Source: JBCBKL01 sp038521825 (GTDB taxonomy: Bacteria > Pseudomonadota > Alphaproteobacteria > Rhodobacterales > Rhodobacteraceae). Taken from it: a DNA stretch of 64,000 nucleotides. Positions within the stretch are counted from its first letter, which is position 1. Each line of letters begins with the position of its first letter. A program made the position numbers and the translations under genes. Of the stretch, positions 8,176 to 16,806 are shown piece after piece. The stretch is from positions 150,505 through 214,504 of the forward strand of contig JBCBKL010000003.1 in assembly GCA_038521825.1 (NCBI GenBank), written 5' to 3'. The notes below the pieces were generated by a model that was not told the DNA's origin, ran no database searches, and saw nothing but the letters and a program-made list of their open reading frames with translations.

Positions 8176-9264
8176 TTAGATTGCCGTCTCAGTGTCGCGA
8201 TCAAACAGGTGCACCCCGTTTGGATTGACGGCGAATGTCAGGGTCTGTCCCAAGGCGACCGGTGTTTCGGAGTTCAGTTCGACCATCACCTCGGCGGAAC
8301 CGCATTTGCACAGCAGGACAGACTGTGCGCCAACGTACTCTGACACCATTACGTTCAACGAGAGTGCACGTGTTGCAGGGGCGTCTGGATCGTAACGCAA
8401 GTCCGAAGGGCGAATGCCCAGAACGACGTTGCGGTTCTGGTGGGCCCGAGCTTTATTGCCTCCTGGTCCCTCGATCTCCAGTTCGAAACCATCGCCCAAA
8501 ACGAATACTGCGCCATCACGCTCCTCGATCTCACCGCTCAAAAAATTCATCGGTGGCGAGCCCAAAAACCCGGCTACAAACTGATTAACAGGGCGCTTGA
8601 ACAGCTCCTCAGGCGTGCCCTGTTGCTGAATATACCCGCCATGCATCACGACGATCTTGTCGGCGAGGGTCATCGCCTCGATCTGGTCGTGGGTGACATA
8701 GATCATGTTCTTCTCGACACGCTGACTCATCAGTGCCAGCTCAGCGCGCATTTGGCCGCGCAGTTTTGCGTCGAGATTGGACAGCGGTTCATCGAAGAGG
8801 AATATTCCGCTGTCTTTTGCAAGCGCCCGCGCCATTGCAACGCGCTGGCGTTGACCACCGGACAAAGCGCCGGGTTTTCTTTCAAGGAAGTCTGTCAGAC
8901 CGACCATCTTGGCGACGTCGCGAACCTTTGTATCGATCTCGGACTTTGACTTGCGTGCAAGCCTGAGCGCGAACGAAATATTCTGGGCGACGTTCATATG
9001 CGGATAAAGGGCGTAGTCCTGGAAGACCATAGCCAGGTCCCGCTCTTTCGGCTCAAGGTGACTGACGGGTTCGCCACTGATGTAGATTTCGCCGTCAGAG
9101 ACGTTCTCTAATCCGGCAATCATCCGAAGGGTTGTTGATTTTCCGCAGCCGGAAGGACCTACAAGAACAGTGAATTCGTTATCTGCCATGTCCAGATTGA
9201 TGCCGTGCAAAACCTGCACAGCGCCGTAGCGCTTAACGAGACTTTGCAGCTGGATTTCAGGCAT
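8176..9264 (-). CDS. ugpC: ABC transporter ATP-binding protein, UgpC/MalK type
   Basis: 362 residues, the usual size with a C-terminal regulatory OB domain. Walker A GPSGCGKST (about 36-44), Q-loop VFQDYALYPH, signature LSGGQRQR, Walker B FLFDEPLSNLD and switch THD are all present. It energises the sugar importer and is the promoter-proximal gene of the leftward operon. An operator-like palindrome lies about 31 bases upstream of its start, shared with the divergent gntR gene. The symbol reflects family only; glycerol phosphate need not be the substrate. Confidence 0.92.
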   Translation of the reverse strand: MPEIQLQSLVKRYGAVQVLHGINLDMADNEFTVLVGPSGCGKSTTLRMIAGLENVSDGEIYISGEPVSHLEPKERDLAMVFQDYALYPHMNVAQNISFALRLARKSKSEIDTKVRDVAKMVGLTDFLERKPGALSGGQRQRVAMARALAKDSGIFLFDEPLSNLDAKLRGQMRAELALMSQRVEKNMIYVTHDQIEAMTLADKIVVMHGGYIQQQGTPEELFKRPVNQFVAGFLGSPPMNFLSGEIEERDGAVFVLGDGFELEIEGPGGNKARAHQNRNVVLGIRPSDLRYDPDAPATRALSLNVMVSEYVGAQSVLLCKCGSAEVMVELNSETPVALGQTLTFAVNPNGVHLFDRDTETAI

Positions 9265-9294
9265 AGAATCCTCTCATTGCACGTCACGCACTAT

Positions 9295-9306
9295 TTTGTA
9301 TACAAA
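9295..9306. promoter_or_regulatory. Candidate GntR operator 1 (TTTGTATACAAA)
   Basis: A perfect 12-base palindrome in the gap between the leftward ABC operon and the rightward gntR gene. The same 12 bases recur at 10075-10086. Size and AT-rich centre fit GntR/FadR-type operators, so GntR probably controls both directions and itself. Confidence 0.7.
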
Positions 9307-9382
9307 GCTAAATGTAAATATGCAAATTTGCCAAGGGTTTGAAAATCTGCTAGCTGTCCGGAATGACGATGATGGAGCCGGC

Positions 9383-10027
9383 ATGAGTTCGACCACAAAA
9401 CCCTCAACAGTTCAGCGCATCGAGGCCGTTCTGACGGATGAGATCAGCATCGGAGAGCTTAAGCCGGGTATGCGACTGGACGAGGCGAAGTTAGCCGAGC
9501 GTTTTGGGGTGTCCCGCACCCCGATCAGAGAGGCCCTTAGTCGATTGACGGCTCAGGGCATCTTGATCCCAGGCGAGAAGCGCGGCGTTTTTGTGGCTGA
9601 GTATAGCCGCGAAGAGCTCGCCCAGATTTTCGAGGCAATGCACGAAATCGAGGCTGCATGCGCCAGAATCGCGTCACAGCGCCTTAGTTTGTTGGCGAGA
9701 ACGGAGATTGAATTCGCACAGGCTGAGTGCATCTCGGCCGCCAAGGCGGGAGACAGGGCGGCGTATCTTCGTGCGAACGAGGCTTTTCATCTCGCGATCT
9801 ACAAGGCAACTGGCAATCCCTACATGGCGGAAATCGCGACCGAGTTCCGACGTCGTACTGGCCCGTTTCGCGCGAAGAAGTTCGCGACGAAAGAGGATCT
9901 GGCGCGTTCTGCCGAAAGCCACCGCGAATTGATCGACAACATCTTTAGCGAGGATTCGGCGACGGCATCCAATGGGATGCGAAGCCACATGACCGAGAGC
10001 TTTGTAGAGACGCTTAAGGCAAACTGA
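9383..10027 (+). CDS. GntR family transcriptional regulator, FadR/FCD subfamily
   Basis: 214 residues. The frame is open from a TTG at 9296, but that would lie inside the operator; ATG 9383 has GGAG 5 bases upstream and gives the usual N-terminus. The winged helix-turn-helix is at residues about 15-70 (LKPGMRLDEAKLAERFGVSRTPIREALSRL). The helical FCD effector domain follows, with FHLAIYKATGN containing part of the metal/ligand site. It is divergent from the ABC operon and precedes the catabolic genes. Copies of TTTGTATACAAA on both sides make it the likely local repressor responding to a pathway metabolite. Confidence 0.9.
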   Translation: MSSTTKPSTVQRIEAVLTDEISIGELKPGMRLDEAKLAERFGVSRTPIREALSRLTAQGILIPGEKRGVFVAEYSREELAQIFEAMHEIEAACARIASQRLSLLARTEIEFAQAECISAAKAGDRAAYLRANEAFHLAIYKATGNPYMAEIATEFRRRTGPFRAKKFATKEDLARSAESHRELIDNIFSEDSATASNGMRSHMTESFVETLKAN

Positions 10028-10074
10028 CGGGCTTTTCGGCACATTTACCTTGATTTTGTGCGCAGAAGGTAATC

Positions 10075-10086
10075 TTTGTATACAAA
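10075..10086. promoter_or_regulatory. Candidate GntR operator 2, abutting the hydrolase start
   Basis: TTTGTATACAAA identical to operator 1. It ends at the base before the first ATG (10087) of the metallo-beta-lactamase gene. A repressor bound here would block a promoter for the four catabolic genes downstream. The position leaves no room for an ordinary leader if ATG 10087 is used. Confidence 0.7.
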
Positions 10087-11046
10087 ATGGAATCGAATAC
10101 ATGGACCGTTGATATGGGCGTTGCCGAGACGAAGATTTACCCGATTAATACTGGTTGGCTGGAAGCGGACTTAGGCACCTACATTTTCTGGAAGGGCCCA
10201 GCCGGCAAGAAGTATTGGAACCCGGTTTACTGCCACTACGTCGATACCGGTGAGCATAAGATTTTGATCGACACGGGCCTGCCAGACGAAGAGCGGGCGA
10301 CAAAGTACCACCACAAGTGTGAAAAGCGCGGCTGTCTTCAGGTCCATGAGCATCTTGAGCAAAAGCTCGGTGTGCATCCCGATGAAATCGACGCGATCGT
10401 GTTTACCCACCTGCATTGGGATCACGTGCAGAACATGAAAGAGTTCAGAAACGCGCGCTACATCGCACCCAAGGCCGAAATCGAAATGGCCTATAATCCC
10501 TTGCCTTTGTACTACCGCACCTACGAGGCCAATATTGGCGTCGAGCAGGCCTATGCCGGCTGTGTTTTCGAAGCGGTCGAGGACGAGTGCGAGGTGCTGC
10601 CCGGGATTACGATGTTCCATACACCGGGCCATTCCGTGGGGCATATGGCTGTTTCAGTTACGACCACGGCCGGCGATATCTGTGTCGTGGGTGATGCGAT
10701 CTTTGTTGAGCGCAACCTCGATCCCAACCCCGCAGAAAAGTGGCGACACTGGGTCCCGGCGCGTTTCGTAAACTCATACGAAGGGTGGAAATCGGTCGAG
10801 GAGATCGACAAGCGCGCCGATTATGTTCTGCCATGCCATGACGAAGCGGCGAATGCACGATCTCATGTTTATCCTTATGAAGGCATGCCAATCCGCAAGC
10901 GGCGCCAACCGATCCCCGGCTACAAGTTCTATTTCGGGGACATGCCCGCAGGCGCGACCGACAAAGCGGCGCCCAAGATGACTGTGGCAGAGGCAGAAAC
11001 CTTTATTGCAGGGTTGATCGATCCGAAAGACATGGCCGAATACTAA
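10087..11046 (+). CDS. N-acyl homoserine lactonase-family metallo-beta-lactamase fold hydrolase
   Basis: 319 residues. The dizinc motif HLHWDH is at about residues 115-120, with further ligands in TPGHSVGH (about 180) and GDAIFVE. The fold opens lactone, ester or amide bonds. The family label comes from quorum-quenching lactonases, but between a sugar regulator and sugar enzymes a carbohydrate lactone or phosphodiester substrate is at least as likely (inference). Two starts are possible: ATG 10087 directly behind the operator with no ribosome site at normal spacing, or ATG 10114 (MGVAETK). The HAD gene starts 5 bases after its stop. Confidence 0.88.
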   Translation: MESNTWTVDMGVAETKIYPINTGWLEADLGTYIFWKGPAGKKYWNPVYCHYVDTGEHKILIDTGLPDEERATKYHHKCEKRGCLQVHEHLEQKLGVHPDEIDAIVFTHLHWDHVQNMKEFRNARYIAPKAEIEMAYNPLPLYYRTYEANIGVEQAYAGCVFEAVEDECEVLPGITMFHTPGHSVGHMAVSVTTTAGDICVVGDAIFVERNLDPNPAEKWRHWVPARFVNSYEGWKSVEEIDKRADYVLPCHDEAANARSHVYPYEGMPIRKRRQPIPGYKFYFGDMPAGATDKAAPKMTVAEAETFIAGLIDPKDMAEY

Positions 11047-11051
11047 GTCCA

Positions 11052-11879
11052 TTGACCCAGGCAATCGATACACTTGAGGCGATCGCATCCGACTACGATG
11101 TGATTGTCTTCGACCAGTGGGGAGTGCTGCACAACGGTACGGCCCCGTACCCGGGCGCAGTCGAAGTCATTGATGCTCTCAAAGGTACGATTGCAGTACT
11201 GTCCAACTCCGGCAAACGCGCTGCCCCGAACGAGGCACGGATAACCGCAATGGGTTTCACGGAAGGTGCATTCGACTACGTGATGACCAGCGGAGAGGCG
11301 CTGTGGCGCGATGTGTCGCTGGGCAAACTATCGGCGAAAATCCTTTATGCCGTCGAGCGTGAGAACGGCGATGCAACCGAGTGGGCCGCTGGGCTCTCTA
11401 TTGAACTCTCGCCTGACCCTGAAATTGCCGACGCCATCCTGATGATGGGCCTACCGGATGATGCGGACCTCGCGGATTGGCTGCCTAAACTTAAAAGCTG
11501 GCGCACACGGGAGTTGCCGATGTATTGCTCCAACCCCGATCGGCAAAGCCCGCGAGCTGATGGTCTTGTGACCTCGCCGGGGGCGTTGGCCCATGCCTAC
11601 GGCGAGATCGGTGGGCAGACCAAGTTCTATGGCAAGCCACACCGCCCGGTTTTTGACGCATTGGAAGAGGTTTTCGGCAAAGGCCGCTATTTGATGGTCG
11701 GCGACAGCATGGAGCACGATATCGCCGGAGCCCATGGCGTCGGTTGGGACAGCTTGCTGGTCGAAGGCGGGTTATATGCTGACCGCTTCGCGGTTGGCGA
11801 CGGGAACGAAGTCATCGCGGATATCGCGGCCGAAAGGGCGTGTGACCCGCCCACCTACAGGATCAAAGGACTTCAATAG
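11052..11879 (+). CDS. HAD superfamily class IIA hydrolase (TIGR01459-like)
   Basis: 275 residues, starting at TTG 11052, five bases behind the preceding stop. The nucleophile Asp is in VFDQWGVLHNG (about residues 18-28); Trp takes the place of the second Asp of the DxD motif, as in this subfamily. Motif II is LSNSGKRA, motif III is around KFYGKPHRPVF, and motif IV is LMVGDSMEHDIAGA. It probably dephosphorylates a small phosphorylated metabolite in the pathway. It overlaps or touches the downstream aldolase start (stop 11877-11879; next start GTG 11879), showing tight coupling. Confidence 0.87.
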   Translation: MTQAIDTLEAIASDYDVIVFDQWGVLHNGTAPYPGAVEVIDALKGTIAVLSNSGKRAAPNEARITAMGFTEGAFDYVMTSGEALWRDVSLGKLSAKILYAVERENGDATEWAAGLSIELSPDPEIADAILMMGLPDDADLADWLPKLKSWRTRELPMYCSNPDRQSPRADGLVTSPGALAHAYGEIGGQTKFYGKPHRPVFDALEEVFGKGRYLMVGDSMEHDIAGAHGVGWDSLLVEGGLYADRFAVGDGNEVIADIAAERACDPPTYRIKGLQ

Positions 11880-12850
11880 TGACAGTTCCAAACCTAGTGA
11901 CCGTTGAATTCCGGGCCTTGTCGGCGACGCTGGGCAAGGACCCGTTGCAGGTGCAGGGCCCTGGAGGAAACACATCTATCAAAGACGGTTCGGTCATGTT
12001 CATCAAAGCCTCGGGCACGGAGTTGGCCGATGCGGAGGACAAGGAAATCTTTGTCGCCGTTGACCGGGATGCCGCCGTTTTGGAAGCGAAAGAAGAGGTT
12101 GGTGACGGATCTTGCAAAGACACTGTGCTGGAGAAGTCGAACCCTCTGCGCCCGTCGATTGAAACGACATTCCATGCGGCCTTCGATCACCGCGTCGTCG
12201 CGCATACCCATTCGGTCTCGACAATTGCCCACGCGATAAGCCCGCAAGGCCGCAAGGCCGCCACGGAAAAGCTGACAGGTTTGCCATTCGCTATGGTGCC
12301 CTACGCCAAACCAGGCCTGCCGCTGACCCGTCAAATCCTCGGGCGTGTCACTTCCGAAACACAGGTTGTCGTCTTACAAAACCATGGGCTGATCTGCGCG
12401 GGCGAGACAGTCGACGAAGTCACGGGTTTGCTTGCGGAGGTCGAGGCGCGGCTAACGTTGAGCGCGAGAGAGATGGCGTCTACGCAGGGCCAAGACCAGC
12501 CGCCCGCCGGGTTTGAGTGGTCGGATTATGGGTGGCTTGCGCTGGACGAACCGACAGCTGGGCTGGTCCTATCAGGAACTTACTATCCGGATCATGTCGT
12601 GTTCCTTGGACCCGGTCTGCCAGTTGAGGATCACAATGGGAACCCACCAGCAATCCTGAAGCGGGGACAAGGCGTACTGATCAGATCTGCTGCGACGTCT
12701 GCGCAGAAAGCCATGCTGCGGTGCCTGTCGGATGTCTTCAGCCGTATCCCGGAGGGCTGGTCGGTTGATCCGATCGGTGCCGCAGCCGAGGCCGAGCTTA
12801 TGAATTGGGACGCGGAAAAGTACCGTCAGGCCTTGGCCTCTGGATCATGA
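11879..12850 (+). CDS. Class II aldolase/adducin family protein (second of two)
   Basis: 323 residues, longer than the first copy and like the aldolase part of rhamnulose-phosphate aldolase-type proteins. Motifs: QGPGGNTSIK and KASGTEL (phosphate binding), IETTFHAAF with the catalytic-type Glu retained, HTHS metal ligands (about residues 105-107) and NHGLICAGE. The C-terminal third (about 210-323) is an extra domain not present in FucA. GTG start, coupled to the HAD gene; the FGGY kinase ATG overlaps its stop (ATGA). It likely cleaves the kinase product to a C3 phosphate and an aldehyde (inference). Confidence 0.88.
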   Translation: MTVPNLVTVEFRALSATLGKDPLQVQGPGGNTSIKDGSVMFIKASGTELADAEDKEIFVAVDRDAAVLEAKEEVGDGSCKDTVLEKSNPLRPSIETTFHAAFDHRVVAHTHSVSTIAHAISPQGRKAATEKLTGLPFAMVPYAKPGLPLTRQILGRVTSETQVVVLQNHGLICAGETVDEVTGLLAEVEARLTLSAREMASTQGQDQPPAGFEWSDYGWLALDEPTAGLVLSGTYYPDHVVFLGPGLPVEDHNGNPPAILKRGQGVLIRSAATSAQKAMLRCLSDVFSRIPEGWSVDPIGAAAEAELMNWDAEKYRQALASGS

Positions 12851-14118
12851 GCCTTGCGCTCGGCATAGACGTGGGGACATCCGGCGTTCGGACCGCTGTT
12901 ATGGATGGCGACGAACTCGTTTCTATGGCACGCACCGAACATCCAGAGCAGGATCCTGACCGCATTGACGCAAACGGTTGGTGGCTTGCCGTAGAAACCT
13001 GCATGGTGTCCCAAATGGAGGCTCTCGAGTCTCTGGGCGTCGATGCAAAGCGGATCAGCGCCATTGCAGTGGATGGCACATCAGGCTCGATGGTTTTGAC
13101 GGATGGCGATGTCAATCCCGCCAGCCCGGCCCTGATGTACAACTCCAAGGGCTTTGATGCCGAGGCCGAAGAGATCGCCCAGCATGCGCCCAGCAATCAC
13201 ATCGCAAGGGGAAGCAACTCAGCTCTGGCGAGGGCCTTGCGGTTGGTGAAACTTTCAGAAACTGCGCCGAAACACCTGCTTCATCAGGCTGATTTCATAG
13301 TCGCGAAACTTATGAATGCTGGCGGGCATTCGGATTACAACAACACGCTCAAAACGGGTTTCGATCCCGAAACAGAGCAATGGCCTGATTGGATAGGCGA
13401 GGTGATTGACGCCGACCTTCTTCCAAAGGTGCACGCGCCGGGCGCCGCGTTGCGCCAGATTTCGGCCGAGGTCGCCGCGAAGTTTGGTTTGTCGGAACAG
13501 GCCATCGTATATGCGGGCACCACTGACAGCATCGCAGCATTTCTGGCCTGCGCTTCCATTGAAGAGGGCATTGCGGTCACGTCGCTGGGATCGACGCTCG
13601 CGGTGAAACTTTTGAGTGCCAAGCGCATCGATGATCCAGCCGTGGGCCTATACTCTCATCGTCTTGACGATCTTTGGCTGGTCGGTGGCGCATCCAACAC
13701 CGGTGGCGCCGTTCTGAAGCAATACTTTGCTGCGGACGAACTCGACCGACTAAGTAACCAGATTGATCCCGACAACCCGCGCAACCTCGATTTCTATCCA
13801 TTGCTTGCACCGGGAGAGCGGTTTCCCGTGAACGATCCCGGTTTTCTGCCGAGACTGGAACCACGCCCAACCGATGATGTCGCGTTCTTGCAAGCTCTTC
13901 TTGAAGGCATGGCTGCGATTGAGAGCCAGTGCTACGACGCCATCGCGCAACGCGGTGGAACCCGTCCGAGAAAGGTTTTGACGGCTGGTGGCGGTGCCTT
14001 GAACGAGACGTGGACTGCAATCCGAGCCAAGGCGCTTAATCTGAAACCAATCACGTCGGGTCAAAGCGAAGCTGCGGTCGGCGTGGCGAAACTCGCAGCC
14101 GGTGGCGGAAAGCGGTAG
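12847..14118 (+). CDS. FGGY-family carbohydrate kinase (ribulokinase/xylulokinase-like)
   Basis: 423 residues from the ATG overlapping the aldolase stop; the frame is open upstream but the family N-terminus is ALGIDVGTSGVRTAV. ATPase-fold motifs are visible: DVGTSG (phosphate 1), the catalytic Asp region AVDGTSGSMV, AGTTDSIAAFLA (about 225), SLGSTLAVKLL and late AGGGALNETW. The SLGSTLxxKLL motif resembles the short plant/cyanobacterial ribulokinase-like branch (AtXK-1, SePSK) rather than classical XylB; that assignment is from memory of the family. It phosphorylates the ketose or polyol in this pathway. Last gene of the rightward operon. Confidence 0.9.
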   Translation: MSLALGIDVGTSGVRTAVMDGDELVSMARTEHPEQDPDRIDANGWWLAVETCMVSQMEALESLGVDAKRISAIAVDGTSGSMVLTDGDVNPASPALMYNSKGFDAEAEEIAQHAPSNHIARGSNSALARALRLVKLSETAPKHLLHQADFIVAKLMNAGGHSDYNNTLKTGFDPETEQWPDWIGEVIDADLLPKVHAPGAALRQISAEVAAKFGLSEQAIVYAGTTDSIAAFLACASIEEGIAVTSLGSTLAVKLLSAKRIDDPAVGLYSHRLDDLWLVGGASNTGGAVLKQYFAADELDRLSNQIDPDNPRNLDFYPLLAPGERFPVNDPGFLPRLEPRPTDDVAFLQALLEGMAAIESQCYDAIAQRGGTRPRKVLTAGGGALNETWTAIRAKALNLKPITSGQSEAAVGVAKLAAGGGKR

Positions 14119-14258
14119 CCCTTCATTTCAGAAGCAGCTTGCCCTGACAGCAGCGCAATTCTTCCTCGTCAGTCTCAAGCGCGTTTGGCCGATCAGGGAG
14201 CCAGCGAAGCCGTGTCCAGGTTCCGAGTGATTGTGCCTTGAACAGCCACTTGGCGCAG

Positions 14259-14795
14259 TTAGCACGGGAAGAATGAAGTTGATGACCAAGGCCTCGAAGC
14301 GAGTGGCTGCCGATGAGCAGAAACCGTCTGGTCCAGTCCACAGCCAGCGGCGAGATCCGCGAGCACGTCCGGATCTGGGATAGCAAGACCATCGGTGAGA
14401 TAGGCGCGGAAGATCGCCTCGACAACGATGTCCTGAAGTCCCGCCTCACCGGCCAACCGCCCGAGCACATGGCTGGCAAAAGTGTTGGGGGTCGTGGCCA
14501 TCCGCTCGTAGTGGAACGTCAAACAAGCGGATGCGCCTGTTTGTTTCACCTGCGCATCGAGCGCCCGGGACCTTTCCCAACCGCCGAACTTGCGGGAGCG
14601 GCAGGTCTTCCTGTTCAAACCATCGCGGGGCATATCTGGATTAGGTTCGAAAGGACGCCAACGCGTATCGAATAGGATGTCGTCCCCGACCAGTTCCAGC
14701 GCCACCCCAAGGTGTCGCGTCCCGATACAACAACAGGGACAGATCCCGTCAGAGACGATGTCCAGCACGTGCGTTTCGCCATTATCTTCAAACAC
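14259..14795 (-). pseudogene. Decayed DsbA-family protein (FrnE/2-hydroxychromene-2-carboxylate isomerase-like)
   Basis: A 178-codon frame matches the FrnE-like DsbA family over its first about 150 residues: VLDIVSDGICP, WRPFEPNPDMP, RKFGG, TPNTFASH, FRAYLTDGL and DPDVLADLAA. The active-site CPWC is read as CPCC. After CGLD the sequence leaves the family and the terminal third, with the cis-Pro loop and C-terminal helix, is missing. Full-length members have about 215 residues. The start is also unusual and no neighbour is coupled. I read it as a truncated, decaying gene; a functional short variant is less likely. Confidence 0.6.
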
Positions 14796-15057
14796 CGTTC
14801 GGCCTCATCATTTGTCATCGACAATGCATAGGGCAGAAATAAGCTTCAGGTCCCCAGTGGAAGGTCGGCACCTTTTGGTAACCAAAACGTTCGGCATCTT
14901 TCAGCTCTTCTTAGTTCGTGAACAGAAGTACCGAGAACCCGACGTTGTCATCTAGACATACCATGAGTGGCCCTCCAGCTTGTGGCCTTAAGCGCGCCGG
15001 AGCATTTAAGGCAGCAGTTCTGTAAGAATTTTGCTTTGCAGACACCGAACGGGATGA
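14796..15057. other. Intergenic stretch, nothing recognised
   Basis: 262 bases between the decayed DsbA gene and the rrf2 stop. Together with 14119-14258 this forms nearly 1 kb without an intact gene. I see no RNA gene, clear hairpin terminator or conserved ORF; the low coding quality agrees with gene decay in this interval. Confidence 0.5.
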
Positions 15058-15486
15058 TCAGTTATCGCAATAGCTGCATGACTTTGGATGAACATCGGTG
15101 ATCGACGTTTCGCGCAGCCGTTGCACAAGGCTCTCTTCAATTTCTTCTAGGACTTCCGCAATACGTTTTTGAAGCCCCGTTTCGACGCTGCAATGCGACG
15201 GTCCGGCGTCCTCGGTAACCCCTGAAACCAACTGCTCATTCAGTGCCAGATAAACGTCTGCGAGCGTGATGCTTTCGGCTGACTTTGCCAGTCGCCAACC
15301 ACCCGCGTGGCCCTTTTCTGATGTCAGGAGGCCCGCTTCGCGGAGCTTCCCAAGCACCCGTCGCACGACCACCGGGTTCGTACCAGCATGATCGGCGATA
15401 TCTGCGGAGGTTCGTACACGGTTCGGATCCCCCGCCATGTGGCTGAGCGTGTGCAAGGCCAGAGACAGGCGACTATTTCGCTTCAT
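15058..15486 (-). CDS. Rrf2 family transcriptional regulator
   Basis: 142 residues. The N-terminal winged helix (residues about 1-65) has SADIADHAGTNPVVVRRVLGKL and GHAGGWRLAK, typical of Rrf2. The three-cysteine cluster spacing of IscR/NsrR is not present; cysteines occur at SHCSV and in the terminal CSYC, so metal or redox sensing is possible but not the classic Fe-S type. Divergent from the CobW operon with 105 bases between starts and an inverted repeat there, so it probably controls cobW and itself. Confidence 0.88.
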   Translation of the reverse strand: MKRNSRLSLALHTLSHMAGDPNRVRTSADIADHAGTNPVVVRRVLGKLREAGLLTSEKGHAGGWRLAKSAESITLADVYLALNEQLVSGVTEDAGPSHCSVETGLQKRIAEVLEEIEESLVQRLRETSITDVHPKSCSYCDN

Positions 15487-15525
15487 GCGCGGGCATTCTC
15501 CAAATCCGCTCCATACGTAACATTA

Positions 15526-15550
15526 GCAGTTGCATTCTTCTAGTAACTGC
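15526..15550. promoter_or_regulatory. Inverted repeat between rrf2 and cobW
   Basis: GCAGTT (15526-15531) and AACTGC (15545-15550) form a perfect 6-base inverted repeat with 13 bases between. It lies 40 bases upstream of each gene start. Candidate operator for the Rrf2 protein; a Zur site is an alternative because many CobW genes are zinc regulated. Confidence 0.4.
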
Positions 15551-15591
15551 GTAGGTTGCGTGATCGTTGTCGTACGCAATGGAGTAAGCTC

Positions 15592-16806
15592 ATGCCAGAT
15601 ACTCGACTTCCCGTCACTGTTCTTTCCGGATTTCTGGGTGCAGGCAAGACAACCTTGCTGAACCGCGTCCTGAACAATCGCGAGGGGCGGCGTGTGGCTG
15701 TCATCGTAAACGACATGTCCGAGGTCAACATCGACGCGGACCTTGTTCGCGCCGATACAGAGCTTAGCCGGACCGACGAGACACTTGTCGAGATGTCCAA
15801 CGGCTGCATCTGCTGCACGTTGCGCGACGATCTCTTGGATGAAGTGCGCCGGTTGGCGGCAGAACGGCGGTTTGACTATCTGCTGATCGAGAGCACAGGG
15901 ATTTCCGAGCCCCTGCCTGTTGCTGCCACTTTCGATTTCCGGGATGAGTTCGGTGACAGCCTGTCTGATGTTGCCCGGCTCGACACTATGGTGACTGTCG
16001 TCGATGCAGTGAATTTGCTCAAGGACTTCTCCAGCCACGATTTCCTACGCGACCGTGGGGAGGTCATGGGTGATGAGGATGAGCGCACACTTGTACATCT
16101 TTTGACCGACCAGATGGAATTCGCCGATGTCGTGATCGTGAACAAGACCGCCGATGCGACGGAAGCGCAGGTGGACGCTGCCCGCAAGATCATCCGCAGC
16201 CTGAATGCGGATGCCGAGATCATTGAGACCAACCATTGCGAGGTCGCGGCAGAGAAAATTCTCGACACCTGCCTCTTCGATTTCGAAAAGGCGCATGAGC
16301 ATCCGATGTGGGCCAAAGAGCTTTATGGTTTTGCTGATCACGTGCCGGAGACGGAAGAATACGGTGTGACCTCCTACGTTTACCGTGCACGTCAGCCCTT
16401 CATCCCTGAGAAAATCCTGGCGGTTCTAAACGGCGATATGCCCGGCGTGATCCGCGCCAAGGGACATTTCTGGATTACCACGCGCCCCGAATGGGTCGCG
16501 GAGTTCTCGCTTGCTGGTGCACTTTCGAGCGTCAAACCCATCGGCACCTGGTGGGCCTCTGTCCCACAAGAGCGCTGGCCAGATCATGCGTCCGCGCGTG
16601 AGTACATGCAGCAGCATTGGGTCGAGCCTTGGGGCGACAGGCGGCAGGAGCTTGTATTTGTTGGTTCCGACATCGATTGGTCTGCCCTCAAGGCGAAACT
16701 AGACGCCTGTCTTGTTCCATCTGTCTTGGCGGCAGGACCCGACTCTTTGCCTCTGGATATGCCAGATCCATTCCCCGGCTGGCGAAGCGTCGAGGATGCC
16801 GCATGA
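15592..16806 (+). CDS. CobW/ZigA-type zinc-binding GTPase (COG0523 metallochaperone)
   Basis: 404 residues from ATG 15592, with GGAG 7 bases upstream; the open frame from 15556 lacks a good start. Walker [13 protein letters not shown] (about 11-22), the metal-binding CxCC in [11 protein letters not shown] (about 67-77), Walker B-like [11 protein letters not shown] and the guanine motif NKTADA are present. A C-terminal CobW domain follows (residues about 260-380). The family hands zinc or cobalt to client proteins under metal limitation. First gene of a unit with DUF1826 and a small protein; the DUF1826 ATG overlaps its stop. Confidence 0.92.
   Translation: MPDTRLPVTVLSGFLGAGKTTLLNRVLNNREGRRVAVIVNDMSEVNIDADLVRADTELSRTDETLVEMSNGCICCTLRDDLLDEVRRLAAERRFDYLLIESTGISEPLPVAATFDFRDEFGDSLSDVARLDTMVTVVDAVNLLKDFSSHDFLRDRGEVMGDEDERTLVHLLTDQMEFADVVIVNKTADATEAQVDAARKIIRSLNADAEIIETNHCEVAAEKILDTCLFDFEKAHEHPMWAKELYGFADHVPETEEYGVTSYVYRARQPFIPEKILAVLNGDMPGVIRAKGHFWITTRPEWVAEFSLAGALSSVKPIGTWWASVPQERWPDHASAREYMQQHWVEPWGDRRQELVFVGSDIDWSALKAKLDACLVPSVLAAGPDSLPLDMPDPFPGWRSVEDAA

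Noticed and set aside
10087..11046. Assignment as a dedicated quorum-quenching AHL lactonase
   Set aside because: The HxHxDH fold is shared by many hydrolases; no luxI or luxR is nearby and the operon is catabolic.
14123..14479. 118-codon minus-strand frame overlapping the decayed DsbA gene
   Set aside because: Overlaps a frame with real family similarity and itself matches nothing I know; it may only contain debris.
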